Shown here piece by piece: positions 24,290-35,952 of a stretch of 64,000 nt of DNA. Below the pieces are notes generated by a model. The model was not told the origin of the DNA and did not search any database. It saw only the letters and a program-made list of their open reading frames with translations. A program made the position numbers and the translations under genes. Every line of letters starts with the position of its first letter. Position 1 is the stretch's first letter. Source of the stretch: Nyssa sinensis (lineage: Eukaryota > Streptophyta > Magnoliopsida > Cornales > Nyssaceae); assembly GCA_008638375.1 (NCBI GenBank), contig CM018032.1, forward strand, positions 6,461,501 through 6,525,500, given 5' to 3'.

Positions 24290-24520
24290 CATGTAAGGCG
24301 GCCGTTCAGAAAAAAGGTTGAAAGTTAACATTGCTATCTTAATACGTCAAAAAAACAAAAATAATTATTAACCAAATTTTCTTTTTTAAAAAATATTAGC
24401 TTACAATATAGATATATTGAGTAGCTTGTTTGCATAAGAAAAGAAAAAATCATATAGGTAGTGTTGAAGAACATTGTTGAAAATGATCGATGTAAATGTT
24501 TTATTTCCTTTTATAATATA
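24290..24520 (+). repeat. local repeat R, copy 3, left part
   Basis: Repeat R sequence breaks off at TTTTATAATATA, exactly where the Tat element begins. The missing part resumes at 36554 after the element. Confidence 0.65.
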
Positions 24521-25121
24521 TGATATACCACAAAAGAGCAAGACCAATCAGCACTCGACATATATGTCTATAGTCCAGCTCACGCTCGGCTAACTCAGCT
24601 CACGCTCATCCAGTGGCTAGTGCTCGGACATTCAGGATAGGCTGAAAGATTGGAAGTGGCCGAGCATATGCCTCCAAAACACATACATATCCTGATAAGA
24701 ATCACGGAGTTAATTACAGGACTCTAGACCAACACTCCAGAGCTCGTCACCGCCTTAGCGGCTGTCGAGCAGGGAATAAGGAAACAGTCTTCGATAAGGA
24801 AACTGCTATACATGTTCATCTCTATCTATGGTGCAATGTCCAACAAGGAAACTACTATCTCCGGTGATCAAATCCCTACTTTCATGGCTCCAAATCCTAA
24901 TCGATTTAGGAAAGCCACGGCCTATAAATTAAACCCTAAAGGTACGCTTTATTTTCATGCTCATTCTTTGACTTTAAATACAGTCTTTCAATTCAGTTTA
25001 CTTACTTAAGCATCGGAGCGGCTACCGCCGGAGCCAATCCGGTGGTCCTCTGATCCCCATTTTTGAGTGTTCTACAGGTCTTGGAGCCCAGATTTATTAC
25101 GAGCCGAAAAGTGCAGCATCA
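24521..25121 (+). repeat. Tat element 5' LTR
   Basis: 601 bp, TGATATACC...GCAGCATCA. It contains a TATA box (TATAAATT at 24923..24930) preceded by CACGGCC, a plausible start of the retroelement transcript. The GAGCGGCTACCGCCGGAGCC block (from about 25017) also occurs in the solo LTR at 43045..43621. Confidence 0.93.
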
Positions 25122-25124
25122 GTT

Positions 25125-25142
25125 TGGCGCCGTCTATGGGAA
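25125..25142 (+). other. primer binding site of the Tat element
   Basis: TGGCGCCGTCTATGGGAA starts three bases after the 5' LTR. Its first nine bases fit the 3' end of plant tRNA-Asp; the rest diverges, so the primer assignment is tentative. Confidence 0.7.
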
Positions 25143-25199
25143 TCGACTAAACTCCAAGTGCTCTATTCACAAACTAATCTTTTTCCTCACCGGAAAACC

Positions 25200-26950
25200 A
25201 TGGCCCCAAATCTCCGACGGAGACAGAACGCTCAAAACCCACAAAGCTCTCAATGTTGGCTGCCTGTTCCACGAGCAAGAGAGCCGACGGTTGATCCCAT
25301 GCGACAAGAGATTGAATCAATCAAACGACACAACGAACTGGTGTAGGAACAACTACTTGCCATATCTAGAACTCTGGCAATGCTCACACAGAATCAAGGG
25401 ACGAGTCCTCCTAACCCGTCGGTCAATGTTGCTGAAAGAACGCAACCCCATATAACCACTGAGAATGAAGAGCCCCATGAGCAGGCTCCAAATAACCAAC
25501 CTAGGCACCCTCGGGGTGTTGCTCATGTTGGCAGAGATCCACAGCCGTCAGCAGCTCCAGGCTGGGGAACATCAGCCTTCATCCCTAACGTCCACTACCG
25601 AAGCACTATTAGAGCCCCGACTCCGGGGGCTTCAGGATCACATCCGGCACCGCAGGAGCCTTATCCCCAAGCAGCACCAATCCCACTAGCTCGGAACCCT
25701 CCTCCATCGAAGGGACGCGCTCAGCCCGACTACCCTGACGCCGAGGTTATGAGGCAAGGTTCACAAGAGGTCCGGTTCAGAGACCCACGGAGGGTCGAAG
25801 AAATTTTCGAATCTATGGACCGAACAATAGCTTTGAGAGGTGCCCAGAACCCTCCAGAGCAGGATGAGTTGGCCAGGCTGCTCGGAAGACTTGCCACCCC
25901 ATTTACTTCTGCCATTATGTTAGAAGAAAGGCTCAGGAAGTTCATGGTGCCAAAGTTTACCTTGTACGATGGGACTGGAGACCCAGGAGATCACCTATCG
26001 CACTACCAGCATACGATGGCCCTCCACGGAGCCTCTGATGCTTTTATGTGCCGAACTTTCATTACCAGCTTGAAAGGAACTACTCTAAAATGGTTCCACC
26101 ACCTCCTTCCGAACTCAATTACCGACTTCTATGAGCTTGGTAGGCAATTCCTAGATAGGTTCATGACCAGCAGAAGGCTCAGAAGGGGACCAGAGTTCCT
26201 ACTAAATGTCAAACAGACCAAGGAAGAGTCCCTCAGAGCTTACATTGCGCGCTTTAATGCCGAACTCACAGAGATCACTGACAGCAGCCCAGGTTTTCTT
26301 GTAGCCGCCCTAACTGCAGGTCTCGCTCACGGTGGCTTCAGAGATTCCTTGACCAAAAGCCCTTCTGCCGACATGGCGGCATTAATGGACCGGGCCAGGA
26401 AGTACATCAACTTGGAAGAAGCCAACCGCACATCCCAAAAGGGCAAAGAGCAGCACCAAAGGGATAATCCGAAGAGGGAGGATCATAAGAAGGAAGACCA
26501 CAGAAGAGACCCTAGCAAGAAGAGAGCCAGAAGTCCAGAAAAGAGAACGGCACCCAAGGCTGTCTACAATTTCGGACCAAGGGAGTTCGCTAATTTTACC
26601 CCTCTGAACACTACACCGAATCAGGTACTTCGACAGATCCGAGATCGGAAAAGCCTGAGATGGCCAGAACCCATCAAAGGAGATCCCAGCCTTCAGGACA
26701 CAGGTAAATATTGTAATTTCCACAAGATCATGGGCATATGACTAACTCATGTAGGTCCCTTAGATATGAGATTGAGCAACTTATAAAAAAAGGACGTCTC
26801 CGGGAGTTCCTTAAGCAGGATGGGAGGCAAAATCCCCACGAAGACAAGCCTCAGCAACGGATAGAGCAAAGGCCTGAACAAAGACAAGAGTAGAGGGAAG
26901 TTCGAAACGAGCCTCAAAGGCAGAACAACCATGTCATTTATATCCTCCAT
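25200..26950 (+). pseudogene. gag of the Tat element (broken)
   Basis: The frame starts at ATG 25200. A TAG at 25344..25346 interrupts it, and it then runs open to 26741. The capsid-like part is recognisable around 25950..26400 (TLYDGTGDPGDHLSHYQ, LKWFHHLLPNSI, VAALTAGLAHGGFRDSL), followed by a lysine/arginine-rich stretch. A zinc-knuckle-like segment with KYCNFHK (around 26704) is cut by a one-base frameshift near 26730, and the reading continues in the next frame. A further TAG lies at 26891. It cannot make a full product. Confidence 0.85.
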
Positions 26951-29900
26951 GCAGACTCCCCTGTTACAGGAATGTCCAACAGAGCAAGAAAGAGGTGTGC
27001 TCGGGAGGTCAGGGCTGCCCCAAACATATTGCAGATCTCCAACGTTGAAAAGAGGCTCAAACCAGCACCGAAGATCCAATTCACTGAACAGGACCTAGCA
27101 GGGGTGCACTGCCTTCACAGTGATGCCCTCGTCATCACTCTCAAGCTCGCCAACTTCGAGATCAGAAGAGTCCTGGTTGATACCGGCAACTCCGTCAATA
27201 TACTATTCCATAAGCCACTCAAACAGATGGGGATGGACCACAACAGCATCAAGCCTACCACTGCCGTAATGGCAGCGTTTGACGGTAATCTCAGTACCCC
27301 ATTGGGAAGGATTGACCTACCTACTACTGTAGGGGAAGGTGAAGGGCAGAAAACCACCATCTCAGAATACATGGTGTTGAATATGAAATCTCCCTACAAT
27401 GTCATAATTGGGAGACCATGGTTGCACCAGATAGGGGCGGTTACCTCGACCTTCCATCAATGTCTGAAGTATGTTCACAATCAGAATGTTTATTCTGTCA
27501 AAGGCTGTTAGCCAACTTCTCGAGAGTGCCATGCCATTGCACTCAAGGAAAAGACTACCAAATAGAAATTACAGTACACCCGGGACTGTGCAGATCCAGT
27601 TCTCTTCCACAGTCCCGACGAGCAAAGTTGCCCTTTCAGAATCGAAGAACCCCTAAGCCCAAGGGGACGGGACAGCAGGGCCAAACCCATGGACGAGCCT
27701 ATCAAAGTATTGATCAGTTCAGAATCAGAAGAGCGCTATTTGTACATTGGTCCAGACCTGACGCATGCCGAGCAGGAGAAAATAATCAAGTTTCTGAAAG
27801 ACAACCTCTCTATGTTTGCGTGGGAGACCAAAGACATGGAGGGTATATATCCAAACCTAATAACTCACAAACTAATGGTGGATCCAGATCACCCACCAGT
27901 GAGATAGAAAAGAAGGCCGCTAGTCCCAGAGTGGCATCAGATCACAAACGAAGAAGTCTAGAGGCTGCTTGAAGCCAAAATGATACGTGAAGTGTTTTAC
28001 CCCGAGTGGCTAGCCAACACCGTCCTGGTTAAGAAGAAAAATGGCAAGTGGAGGGTTTGCGTTGATTATACAGACCTCAAAAGGGCGTGCCCCAAAGACA
28101 GCTTTCCACTACCAAGGATAGATCAGCTGGTTGACGCTACTACAGGGCACGAACTCATGAGTTTTATGGATGCCTATTCTGGGTATAACCAAATTCAGAT
28201 GTACCCTCCAGACCAGGAGAAGACAGCCTTTATAATCGAACGAGGTCTCTACTGCTACAGAGTAATGCCATTCGGTTTGAAGAATGCTAGGGCCACATAC
28301 CAGCAGTTGGTTAACAAGATGTTCAGCCTGCTGCTCGGCAATACGATGGAAGTGTACATTGATGATATGCTGGTCAAAAGTTTGCAGAAAGGTAGTCACC
28401 TCCAGTACTTAGCCCAGACCTTTGATATCCTAAGACAGCACAAGATGAAGCTCAATCCCTCGAAATGTACCTTCGGAGTGACGAAGGAAAAATTCTTGGG
28501 ATACATTCTCTCTCAGAGGGGTATCGAAGCAGACCTCACTCAGATCCAAGCCCTGATTGGACTGAAGTCACCAAAAATCAGAAAAGACATTCAGGCGCTG
28601 AATGGCAGAATCGTGGCACTAAGCAGCTTTATCTCCAAGTCCATTGATCGCTGCCTACCCTTCTTCAAAGCTCTAAAGGGCAACAAAGCTTTACAGTAGA
28701 CGGAAGAATGTGAAAAAGCCTTTCAAGAACTGAAGGGTATCTCGTCTCTCCAGAGCTTCTGTCAAAACCGGTACAGGGGGAAAAACTACTCCTGTACCTT
28801 GCAGTCTATGAAAACGCAGTCAGCTCCGCATTTGTCAGGCAGGACAAGGGACTATAGAGGCCCATATTCTACGTCAGTAGGGCACTACTCGACACAGAAA
28901 AGAGATACCCAGAGGTTGAAAAACTAGCCTTTGCTTTGGTAATATCAGCTCGGAAGCTCCAACCTTATTTCCAAGCTCATCCAATTGAAATCCCAACTGC
29001 TTATCTTCTGAAGTCAATATTGAGGAAGCCTGAGGTTTCAGGAAGATTAATGAAGTGGTCTGTGGAGTTAGGGGAATTTGACATATCATATGTACCACGG
29101 AACTCCATCAAAGGGCAGGCCCTGACTGATTTTGTTGCCGAGTTCACCTCGGCATTTCAAGACAAGGCACAGCTCATCGAAACTTCAAGAACCTGGCTGC
29201 TTTATATTGATGGGTCGTCAACCGATCAGGGCTCAGGAGTGGGCCTAGTATTATAGTCCCCTGATGGGCTCTCGTCAAAAAAAGCAGTCAGTCTGGGATT
29301 CAGAGCCTCCAACAATGAAGCAGAATACGAAGCCCTAATCCTGGGCATAAAATTGGCTCTGGAATGCGAGGTTCAGAACCTTAAAGTCTTCTCAGATTCC
29401 CAACTGTTGGTAAGCCAAGTCCTGGGAGAATTCTACATTAAAGATGACAGGATGCTTCGGTACTCCGAACTGGTGAACTACTTGAAGCACTCCTTCCAGA
29501 CGTTCACTATCTAGAAAATAGAAAGAACCAGAACTGCAGAGCAGATGCTTTGGCAAACATGGCATCCCGCCTAAAGTCCGAAGCGAATTCCACAGTAAAA
29601 ATTTCCTACTAGCCAAGACCCAGCATAAAGGAAGCCCAAGTTGCCCAAATTACTGAACAGCCCCAGAACTGGATGACCTCAATCCTCCAGTATCTAGAAT
29701 CCGGGCTCCTCCCAGAAGATAAAAACAAAGCAAGGAGAATCCGAATCAGAGCGGCTCGGTACCTGATCCTGAACAACAAGCTTTACAGAAGGTCTTATTC
29801 TCAACTCCTATTAAAATGCTTAGCTCCAGAAGAATTACAATATGTCTTGGCTGAAATACACGAGGGTATTTGCGAGAATCATAATGGGGGCAGAACGATA

Positions 29901-30905
29901 GCTCACCGAGCTCTAACTCAGGGCTACTACTGGCCCAGCATGCTAAGGTAGGCTAAGGAGTACGTCCAGAAATACGACAAATGCCAAAGGTTTGCCCCAT
30001 ATCAACACCAGTCTCATCACGAGCTCATCCCGATTACTAGCCCTTGGCCCTTTGCTCAGTGAGGGATGGACATCATGAGTCCATTACCTAAAGCCCCACC
30101 AAACAGGAAGTATCTTTTGGTAGCCATTGACTACTTCTCTAAATGGGCCGAAGCTGAACCTCTAACACATATCACAGAGAAGGAAGTTGAAAACTTCACC
30201 TGGAAGAACATTGTTTGTAGGTTCGGTATACCACGTGTGATCATCTCTGACAACGGGACACATTTCACTAGTAAGGGCTTCAAGAAATTTTGTGAAGATC
30301 TCAACATTAGACAACAATTTGCCTCTCCAGGCCACCCGCAAGCAAATGGGAAAACAGAGGTCACCAACCGAACGATCTTTGACGGATTAAAGAAAAGGTT
30401 GGCGCAGGCCAAAGGAAAGTGGGCGAAGGAACTCCCCGGTGTTCTTTGGGCCTACAGAACAACCAGAAGAACTCCCACCTCTGAAACTCCCTTCTCACTG
30501 GCCTATGATACAGAAGCAGTAATCCCGGTTGAGATCGGTATGCCAACTTTAAGGACTGAAGCCTTCGAACAAGAATCCAATGATCAGCAGCTGACAGAAA
30601 ATTTGGATTTACTTGAAGAAAAAAGAGATCAAGCCAGCATCAGGATGGAAGCCTATCAGCAGAGAATGGTCAACCAATCCAAGGTGGGGCTCAAGACGGT
30701 CAGCTTTCAAGTTGGAGAATTTGTCTTAAGAAGAGCTTTTCCAAATACCAAGGATCCCACTATGGGAAAGCTGTCATCCAACTAGGAAGGCCCCTACAGA
30801 GTGACAAAGGTTGTTAGGCCTACCACCTACTGGCTAGAGGACATGGCTGGAAAACCTATTCCTAGACCTTGGAATATAGAACATTTACGGAAGTATTACC
30901 AATAA
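26951..30905 (+). pseudogene. pol of the Tat element: protease, RT, two RNases H, integrase (broken)
   Basis: Domains in order: aspartic protease (VLVDTGNSVNILF, about 27170), reverse transcriptase (DYTDLKRACPKDSFPLPRID, VMPFGLKNA, YIDDM at about 28358), RNase H (about 28740..29150), a second plant/archaeal-type RNase H (LYIDGSS, SNNEAEYEAL, FSDSQLLVSQV, about 29200..29500), and integrase with a zinc region (about 29870..30000) and core (GMDIM, ISDNGTHF, about 30060..30400). The last codon before the natural TAA at 30903 ends KYYQ. Stops at 27509, 27563, 27905, 27959, 28697, 28855, 29254, 29512, 29610, 29949 and 30783 are all TAG; 30060 is TGA. Frameshifts lie near 28736 and 29533. Confidence 0.88.
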
Positions 30906-30944
30906 AGATTTATCTTTCTTTTTAATACCTCCATAAAGTATTCA

Positions 30945-31840
30945 TCTTTAATGCACAGGCCTTCAGAGCCTGGTCCATCTTTAATGCACAGGTCTTAAGT
31001 ACCTGGTCCATCTCTAATGTACAGGTCTTCAGTACCTGGTCCATCTTTAAATGCACAGGTCTTTAGTACCTGGTCCATCTTTAAATGCACGGGCCTTCAG
31101 AGCCTAGTCCATCTATAATGCACGGGCCTTCAAAGCCTGGTCCATCTCTAATGCACAGGCCTTCAGAGCCTTGTCCATCTCTAATGCACAGGCCTTCAGA
31201 GCCTGGTCCATCTACAATGCACAAGCCTTAGTGCTTGGTCCATCTTTTAATGCACAGGCTTCCAGAGTTTGGTCCATCTATAATGCACAGGCCTCCAGAG
31301 CCTGGTCCATCTACAATGCACAAGCCTTAGTGCTTGGTCCATCTTTTAATACACAAGCCTCAGTGCTTGGTCCATCTTTTAATGCACAGGCTTCCAGAGC
31401 CTGGTCCATCTATAATGCACAAGCCTCCAGAGCCTGGTCCATCTATAAGGCACAAGCCTTAGTGCCTGGTCCATCTACAATGCACAAGCCTTAGTGCTTG
31501 GTCTATCTTTTAATGCACAAGCCATAGTGCTTGGTCCATCTTTTAATGCACAGGCCTTCAGAGCCTGGTCCATCTACAATGCACAAGCCTTAGTGCTTGG
31601 TCCATTTTTTAATGCACAGGCTTCCAGAGCCTAGTCCATCTATAATGCACAAGCCTCTAGAGCCTGGTCTATCTACAAGGCACAAGCCTTAGTGCTTGGT
31701 CCATCTTTTAATGCACGGGCCTCTAGAGCCTGGTCCATCTACAATGCATAGGCCTCCAGAGCCTGGTCCATCCTTAATGCATAGGCCTTCAGAGCCTGGT
31801 CCATCCTTAATATACAGATTCTATGATCCAGTCCATCCAA
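30945..31840. repeat. minisatellite of about 33-bp units in the Tat element
   Basis: About 26 units of roughly 33 bp. Two common variants are centred on AATGCACAGGCCTTCAGAGC and AATGCACAAGCCTTAGTGCT, each ending CTGGTCCATC or TTGGTCCATC. It starts about 40 bp after the pol stop. Because 33 is a multiple of three, long ORFs of 11-residue repeats appear in it by chance (for example 31171..31494). Tandem repeats in the 3' region are a known feature of Tat-lineage elements. Confidence 0.95.
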
Positions 31841-32353
31841 AGACAGAAGTTCTAAACATCTTCAACTTATGCCCAATTATTATTTGCACAAGTTGGCTAG
31901 ATCGGCAGAACCTCAGAGTTGATGCTTAGATTACTTGGCTTATGTACCAACAAGAGCGAATACTACAGTACCGAGCAGGCTTAAAGTACATTAGTTCAAG
32001 ACTTCAAGTTTTATGTAAGTTTCTTTGATCTACTCTTAGAACATACGGAAGAGTTATTAATCAGAAGTGCACGAGAAGGTGTCTTAACTCCCAAAGAGCA
32101 CATCCAAACACAAAGTACATCAGATTTGAGGAAAAGGAACTCAATTTTATTGATGATTCATAAAATTTACATCAGTACAAGAAGACTGGAAATAAAACAA
32201 GTACAGAAAAGCTACAACAAAGCAACACTACGTTTTACAGAAGCTACAATAAAGACATCACTACGTTTTGCGACATCATGGCTTTCTTCCTCGGATGGGA
32301 AAGGGGCCCAAGCTCCAAACTTCTATTACCGCCGCCGCCGACTTCTATTTGAA

Positions 32354-32764
32354 AGGAAAGAACCCTGAACCCCAATCTGCATCAAGAAGCACCCAGGCCA
32401 TTTCATCATCACTGTCACCGATCTCAATACCAACGGATGATGAGGGATCTGGGTCTCAGGAGACCTCCATTCTCCACCTTCGTTTCCCTCAAATTCGGCA
32501 TGATACTCCAGTCGGCTTGAGCAAGGGTCTCTGCCAAGACACAAAGGGAAGAGGCATCCCACCTTCGTCTTCATCACCAATGCTCCAAGCCTCGGTTGAA
32601 TCAAGGAGGGTCCACCTCCAATCGGAGAAGCCTCGACCGGATGCCAAGATGGACAAGAAGATCTTCGCCTCCTCTAATCCTTCCTTAGAGACTGAATCAA
32701 AGGGAAGGTTAACTCTCGGCCACAGTTTAATCATTCCCAACTCGGACTGAGAATTGTCAATCAT
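32354..32764 (-). pseudogene. possible second antisense ORF of the Tat element
   Basis: On the minus strand an ATG at 32764 opens a frame to a TGA at 32489, and acidic sequence (IGDSDDEMAWVLLDADWG) continues in the same frame past two stops to about 32354. A TATATATA box lies upstream on the minus strand at about 32873..32880. An AATAAAAT signal on the minus strand near 32143 is set in sequence resembling the one after the larger antisense gene. The product is not recognised. It may be decayed coding DNA or chance. Confidence 0.3.
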
Positions 32765-33549
32765 CTTCGGGCAAACGGCAAGCTTTTGGCGACATCTAAA
32801 TTCTCTCCAACGGGGGAACAGTTTGAGAACAATGAGGCAAAAAGATTGGGCGCAATCATATGCCCCTTTTCTCATATATATAGACCATTGAAGTCCAAAA
32901 GCCATCCAACTGGACCGTCGCAACGGTTAAAAGAAAGGTTGGCCTCGAAAACCCAAACGACAACCGTATAAATAAACGATGTATTAAACCTGCCTTTTGG
33001 AATACCAAAAGACAGGGTGCAGGGTTTTCCTGAACGAACAACCGCAGTTCGGCACTGAAGCTTCTGAAATGATGAAAAAAACAAAGTCTAAATATACAGG
33101 CCTCCCATCCGGTCTACAGATGTCCCAGTTTTATCTATTCCTTGACAGGCCATACATATAACAACGGCCAACAGCTCTGATATATTCCGATCCTAGGGGC
33201 TCAGAAACAGAAGTTTCAATCATCAGAATGATGGACACAAGCTGCCTAGTTATTTTCACAAGTCTTTGGTTCAGAACAATCTGCTTCGAAATTCTGCAGA
33301 GTTTGCTTCCACTCTATGTGATGCAAGATCAATATCGGATTCCTACTCATCTGATTTTGTTTGCTTTCTTATCTTATTATGATGAGACAGTCGAAATTAA
33401 TCTACATTCACTGTTCTATTACAAGTGCTGAAGCTCGGGAGGCAACTATTAACTATTGGAAAGCTGATCTGACGTGCAATGGGCTCAGAGCAGTTATACT
33501 CACAACGAATTTCGCAAAAAGCAAGAACACAAGAAAGATCTGAAGAAAG

Positions 33550-33562
33550 TTCAATTTTATTG
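33550..33562 (-). terminator. candidate poly(A) signal of the antisense gene
   Basis: On the minus strand this reads as AATAAAAT about 65 bases after the antisense stop codon, inside TTGATCAATAAAATTGAAC. A closely similar block occurs near 32143, after the possible second antisense ORF. Confidence 0.5.
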
Positions 33563-33623
33563 ATCAAAGGAAAATTATTACATCAAAAAGCTGGCTAAAC
33601 AAAAGAGTAAAGTTGATAAAGCC

Positions 33624-35538
33624 TCAAGCCTTATTGGAAGGGCCAGGGTCCTCTGCCGAAGGAAGGTCGGTAGTCACGGCCTCTTTACTTAGGCCAGCAC
33701 CAGATGAAGCGGCTCCAGGAGCAACAATTGACGACACGTCAAAATTCGAAAACTTAGCAAGAAATCTAGATCGGAAGCTCTCAAAACCGAACCGGATTAG
33801 TTCGTCCCCCATCTTATCAACTTCCTCTCTCATTTTCGTCTTAGTCTCAGTCCTGGCATAATCAACTGCCTCTTGAAGCTTCTGATCAAAGGTGCTTCGA
33901 AGGTCGACCAACTCCCTCTAAAGCCCTCCAACCTGCCGAGCATAGAGGTCCCTTTCGGATTCCGCTACGACAAGGTTAGTGCCAACCTCCTTCAAATTCT
34001 CTTCGGCAGCATGAACCTTGGACTGAGCCATTCCAAACTCCAGTCTCACTTCATCCAGCTCGGCCTTCAGCTTATCAGCCTCCTCAAGGCTCAGAGGAGT
34101 CACCATCAGAGCAGCCAAACTATGCATGCTCTGCACAACACAAAGCAGATAAGTTAGGCCGAATGAGTAAGCAAGCAAGAAAAGATAAGAAGAGGCTTTA
34201 GAGGTTACCTTCATTTGGAGATTCATCATCTCGTTCATTAGTTTAGCAGGGTTATCCCCCCTGTACCGATGAGGGCCCTTAGACCATATTTGGTCAAAGG
34301 CCTTTTTGGCAATCTGGTTGTCCGGCTCATCAGACGGCTCGGACGGAGTAGCAGACGCCTTCCCCTTCCCAGCTCTTCTATTCGGAACGGAAGGGGCGGG
34401 GAAACCGCCGAGACCGAAACAGCAGGCTTGGCCTCTTTCTCAGCCTCGGCAGGAGCTGGCTCGGGAGAGCCAGAAATCAACCTCCTCCTTTTTACCTAAA
34501 GAGGAGGCTCAGGCTCAACTTGGGAGGAAGCCTCTCCCGCCACTTGTGCCTCCGCCTCTACCCACCTGGATGTCAGCCTCTTCCTAAGCTCATCAGTACG
34601 AGCGGCCATCAGATTCTGAGGAGTGACGATGACGGTGTGAGCTCGGTTAGAGGTCCAAAGAAGCTCGCGATATTGATCTTGGAGCGCGTTAGTAAACTCA
34701 GACCTTCTCCAAGCACTCCTGACTGCACATAAGCAAGCAATTGCATATCAGATTATCAGCTCGGAAGGCATAACAAAGCTAAAACAAGCCTAAGCAAACA
34801 AGCCTCACCCTTATGACCCGTGGTACGAGGGAATATCGAGACATGATCTTGGAAGTCTTCACGTTCCCATCCTCTTCCAACAAAGAAGTACCACTTCTTC
34901 CACGTTTTATTAGAAGTGGGTACAGAGGACAGAGGTCAGAACCCCTTCTCAAAAGACATGTAAAAAAGGCCTTCTGCCTTCTTATACTTTAGATCCATGT
35001 TACTATGGATCAGATCTACGGACACATCTACACTATTTTTGTGCCCTAATACTACAAACCCCAAAAGATGCCGTCAACTATTGAGATTAAAGTCGGTAGG
35101 ACAGAGCTTGTACCAACAGAAGAACTGCCTAACCAAATTAGGCAACGGAAGCCTCAAACCCATTTCAAACCAGGCAAGATAAACACATATCTCCCTAGCT
35201 TTAACATTATGGGGACGATCCATTGGGCCTGGTACCCTGTAGGTAACATTTGGAGGAAAATTGTACTTCACCCTCCACTCGTCCAACAAGCTTCGGGTAA
35301 CAACACTTTCGCCATCTTCTTTATGGGAAGACCTGCCAAAGGTTTCCCCAACCCTGTCTCTGGGCAATATGAAGGCATCGACTATCCTAGTCTTAGGACT
35401 AAGGGGAGGCTCAACAGACCTCTCTCTAACATCTTCAGCGGTAAGACCACCTACATTCTCTACATAAGACGGCACAACCGTCTCCAAGGGATTTCCTACC
35501 CCCTCACTAGCGTTAGAAGATCCAGACGGACTAGACAT
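33624..35538 (-). pseudogene. spliced antisense gene of the Tat element (Transposase_28-like N-terminus, coiled-coil C-terminus)
   Basis: Read on the minus strand against gag-pol. Three exons, 34809..35538, 34209..34722 and 33624..34130, are separated by introns of 86 and 78 bp with GT..AG borders. Exon 1 starts at ATG 35538 and holds RQFFCWYKLCPTDFNLNS, later NKTWKKWYFFVGRGW. These match my memory of the plant 'putative gypsy type transposon' domain (Pfam Transposase_28). Exon 3 is a charged, heptad-like coiled coil (LEEADKLKAELDEVRLEF). An AATAAAAT signal follows on the minus strand near 33555. The copy is broken by a TGA in exon 1 (35074..35076) and a second near 34950, TAGs near 34497 and 33916, and a frameshift near 34350. 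The function in such elements is not established. Confidence 0.7.
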
Positions 35539-35952
35539 TACTCTCAAAATTAAAGAGGAAGAAGCAAAGAAGAGAAAGATCGGTCGAACCTGTTCTAGAC
35601 CAGAGCCTCAGACAACCAGTATTCTTCGAAACCGCACAAACCAACAATGGCGGACAAGATCTTCTAGCACAGTGAAAATGACGGGGAAAAGGTCATTTCA
35701 AATCTCTCCCTGTACTTATAAGCAGGGACCCACCAAGCCCAAACGCTATGACGGTTCGGTACAATGATGGCTTTGAGAAACCCAACCATCGGTTCAGTAC
35801 AATGATGGCCTTGAAGAAACCCAATCTCCTGTTACACAATAAATGACGCACCAACAGTCGCCTTGAAAAGCGAACAGACAGGATACATGACTCTCCGAAA
35901 AGGCCTAGCCCTAGTTGCTTGTTAACATCGAACTAGGACTTGGGGGGGTAAC

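Larger units (their letters stand above)
17110..24515. other. gene-free region upstream of the permease gene
   Basis: About 7.4 kb with no supportable gene. The first few hundred bases should carry the permease promoter and 5' UTR. The rest is AT-rich, with a minus-strand SINE, a short local duplication (a roughly 27-base segment at about 18718 and 18801), several dispersed repeats, a TATG/TA microsatellite and three related local repeats (22675 onward). Confidence 0.55.

Noticed and set aside
31171..31929. Long ORFs of 11-residue repeats (NAQASRAWSIY type)
   Set aside because: They are a by-product of a 33-bp minisatellite, whose unit is a multiple of three; several frames are open at once.
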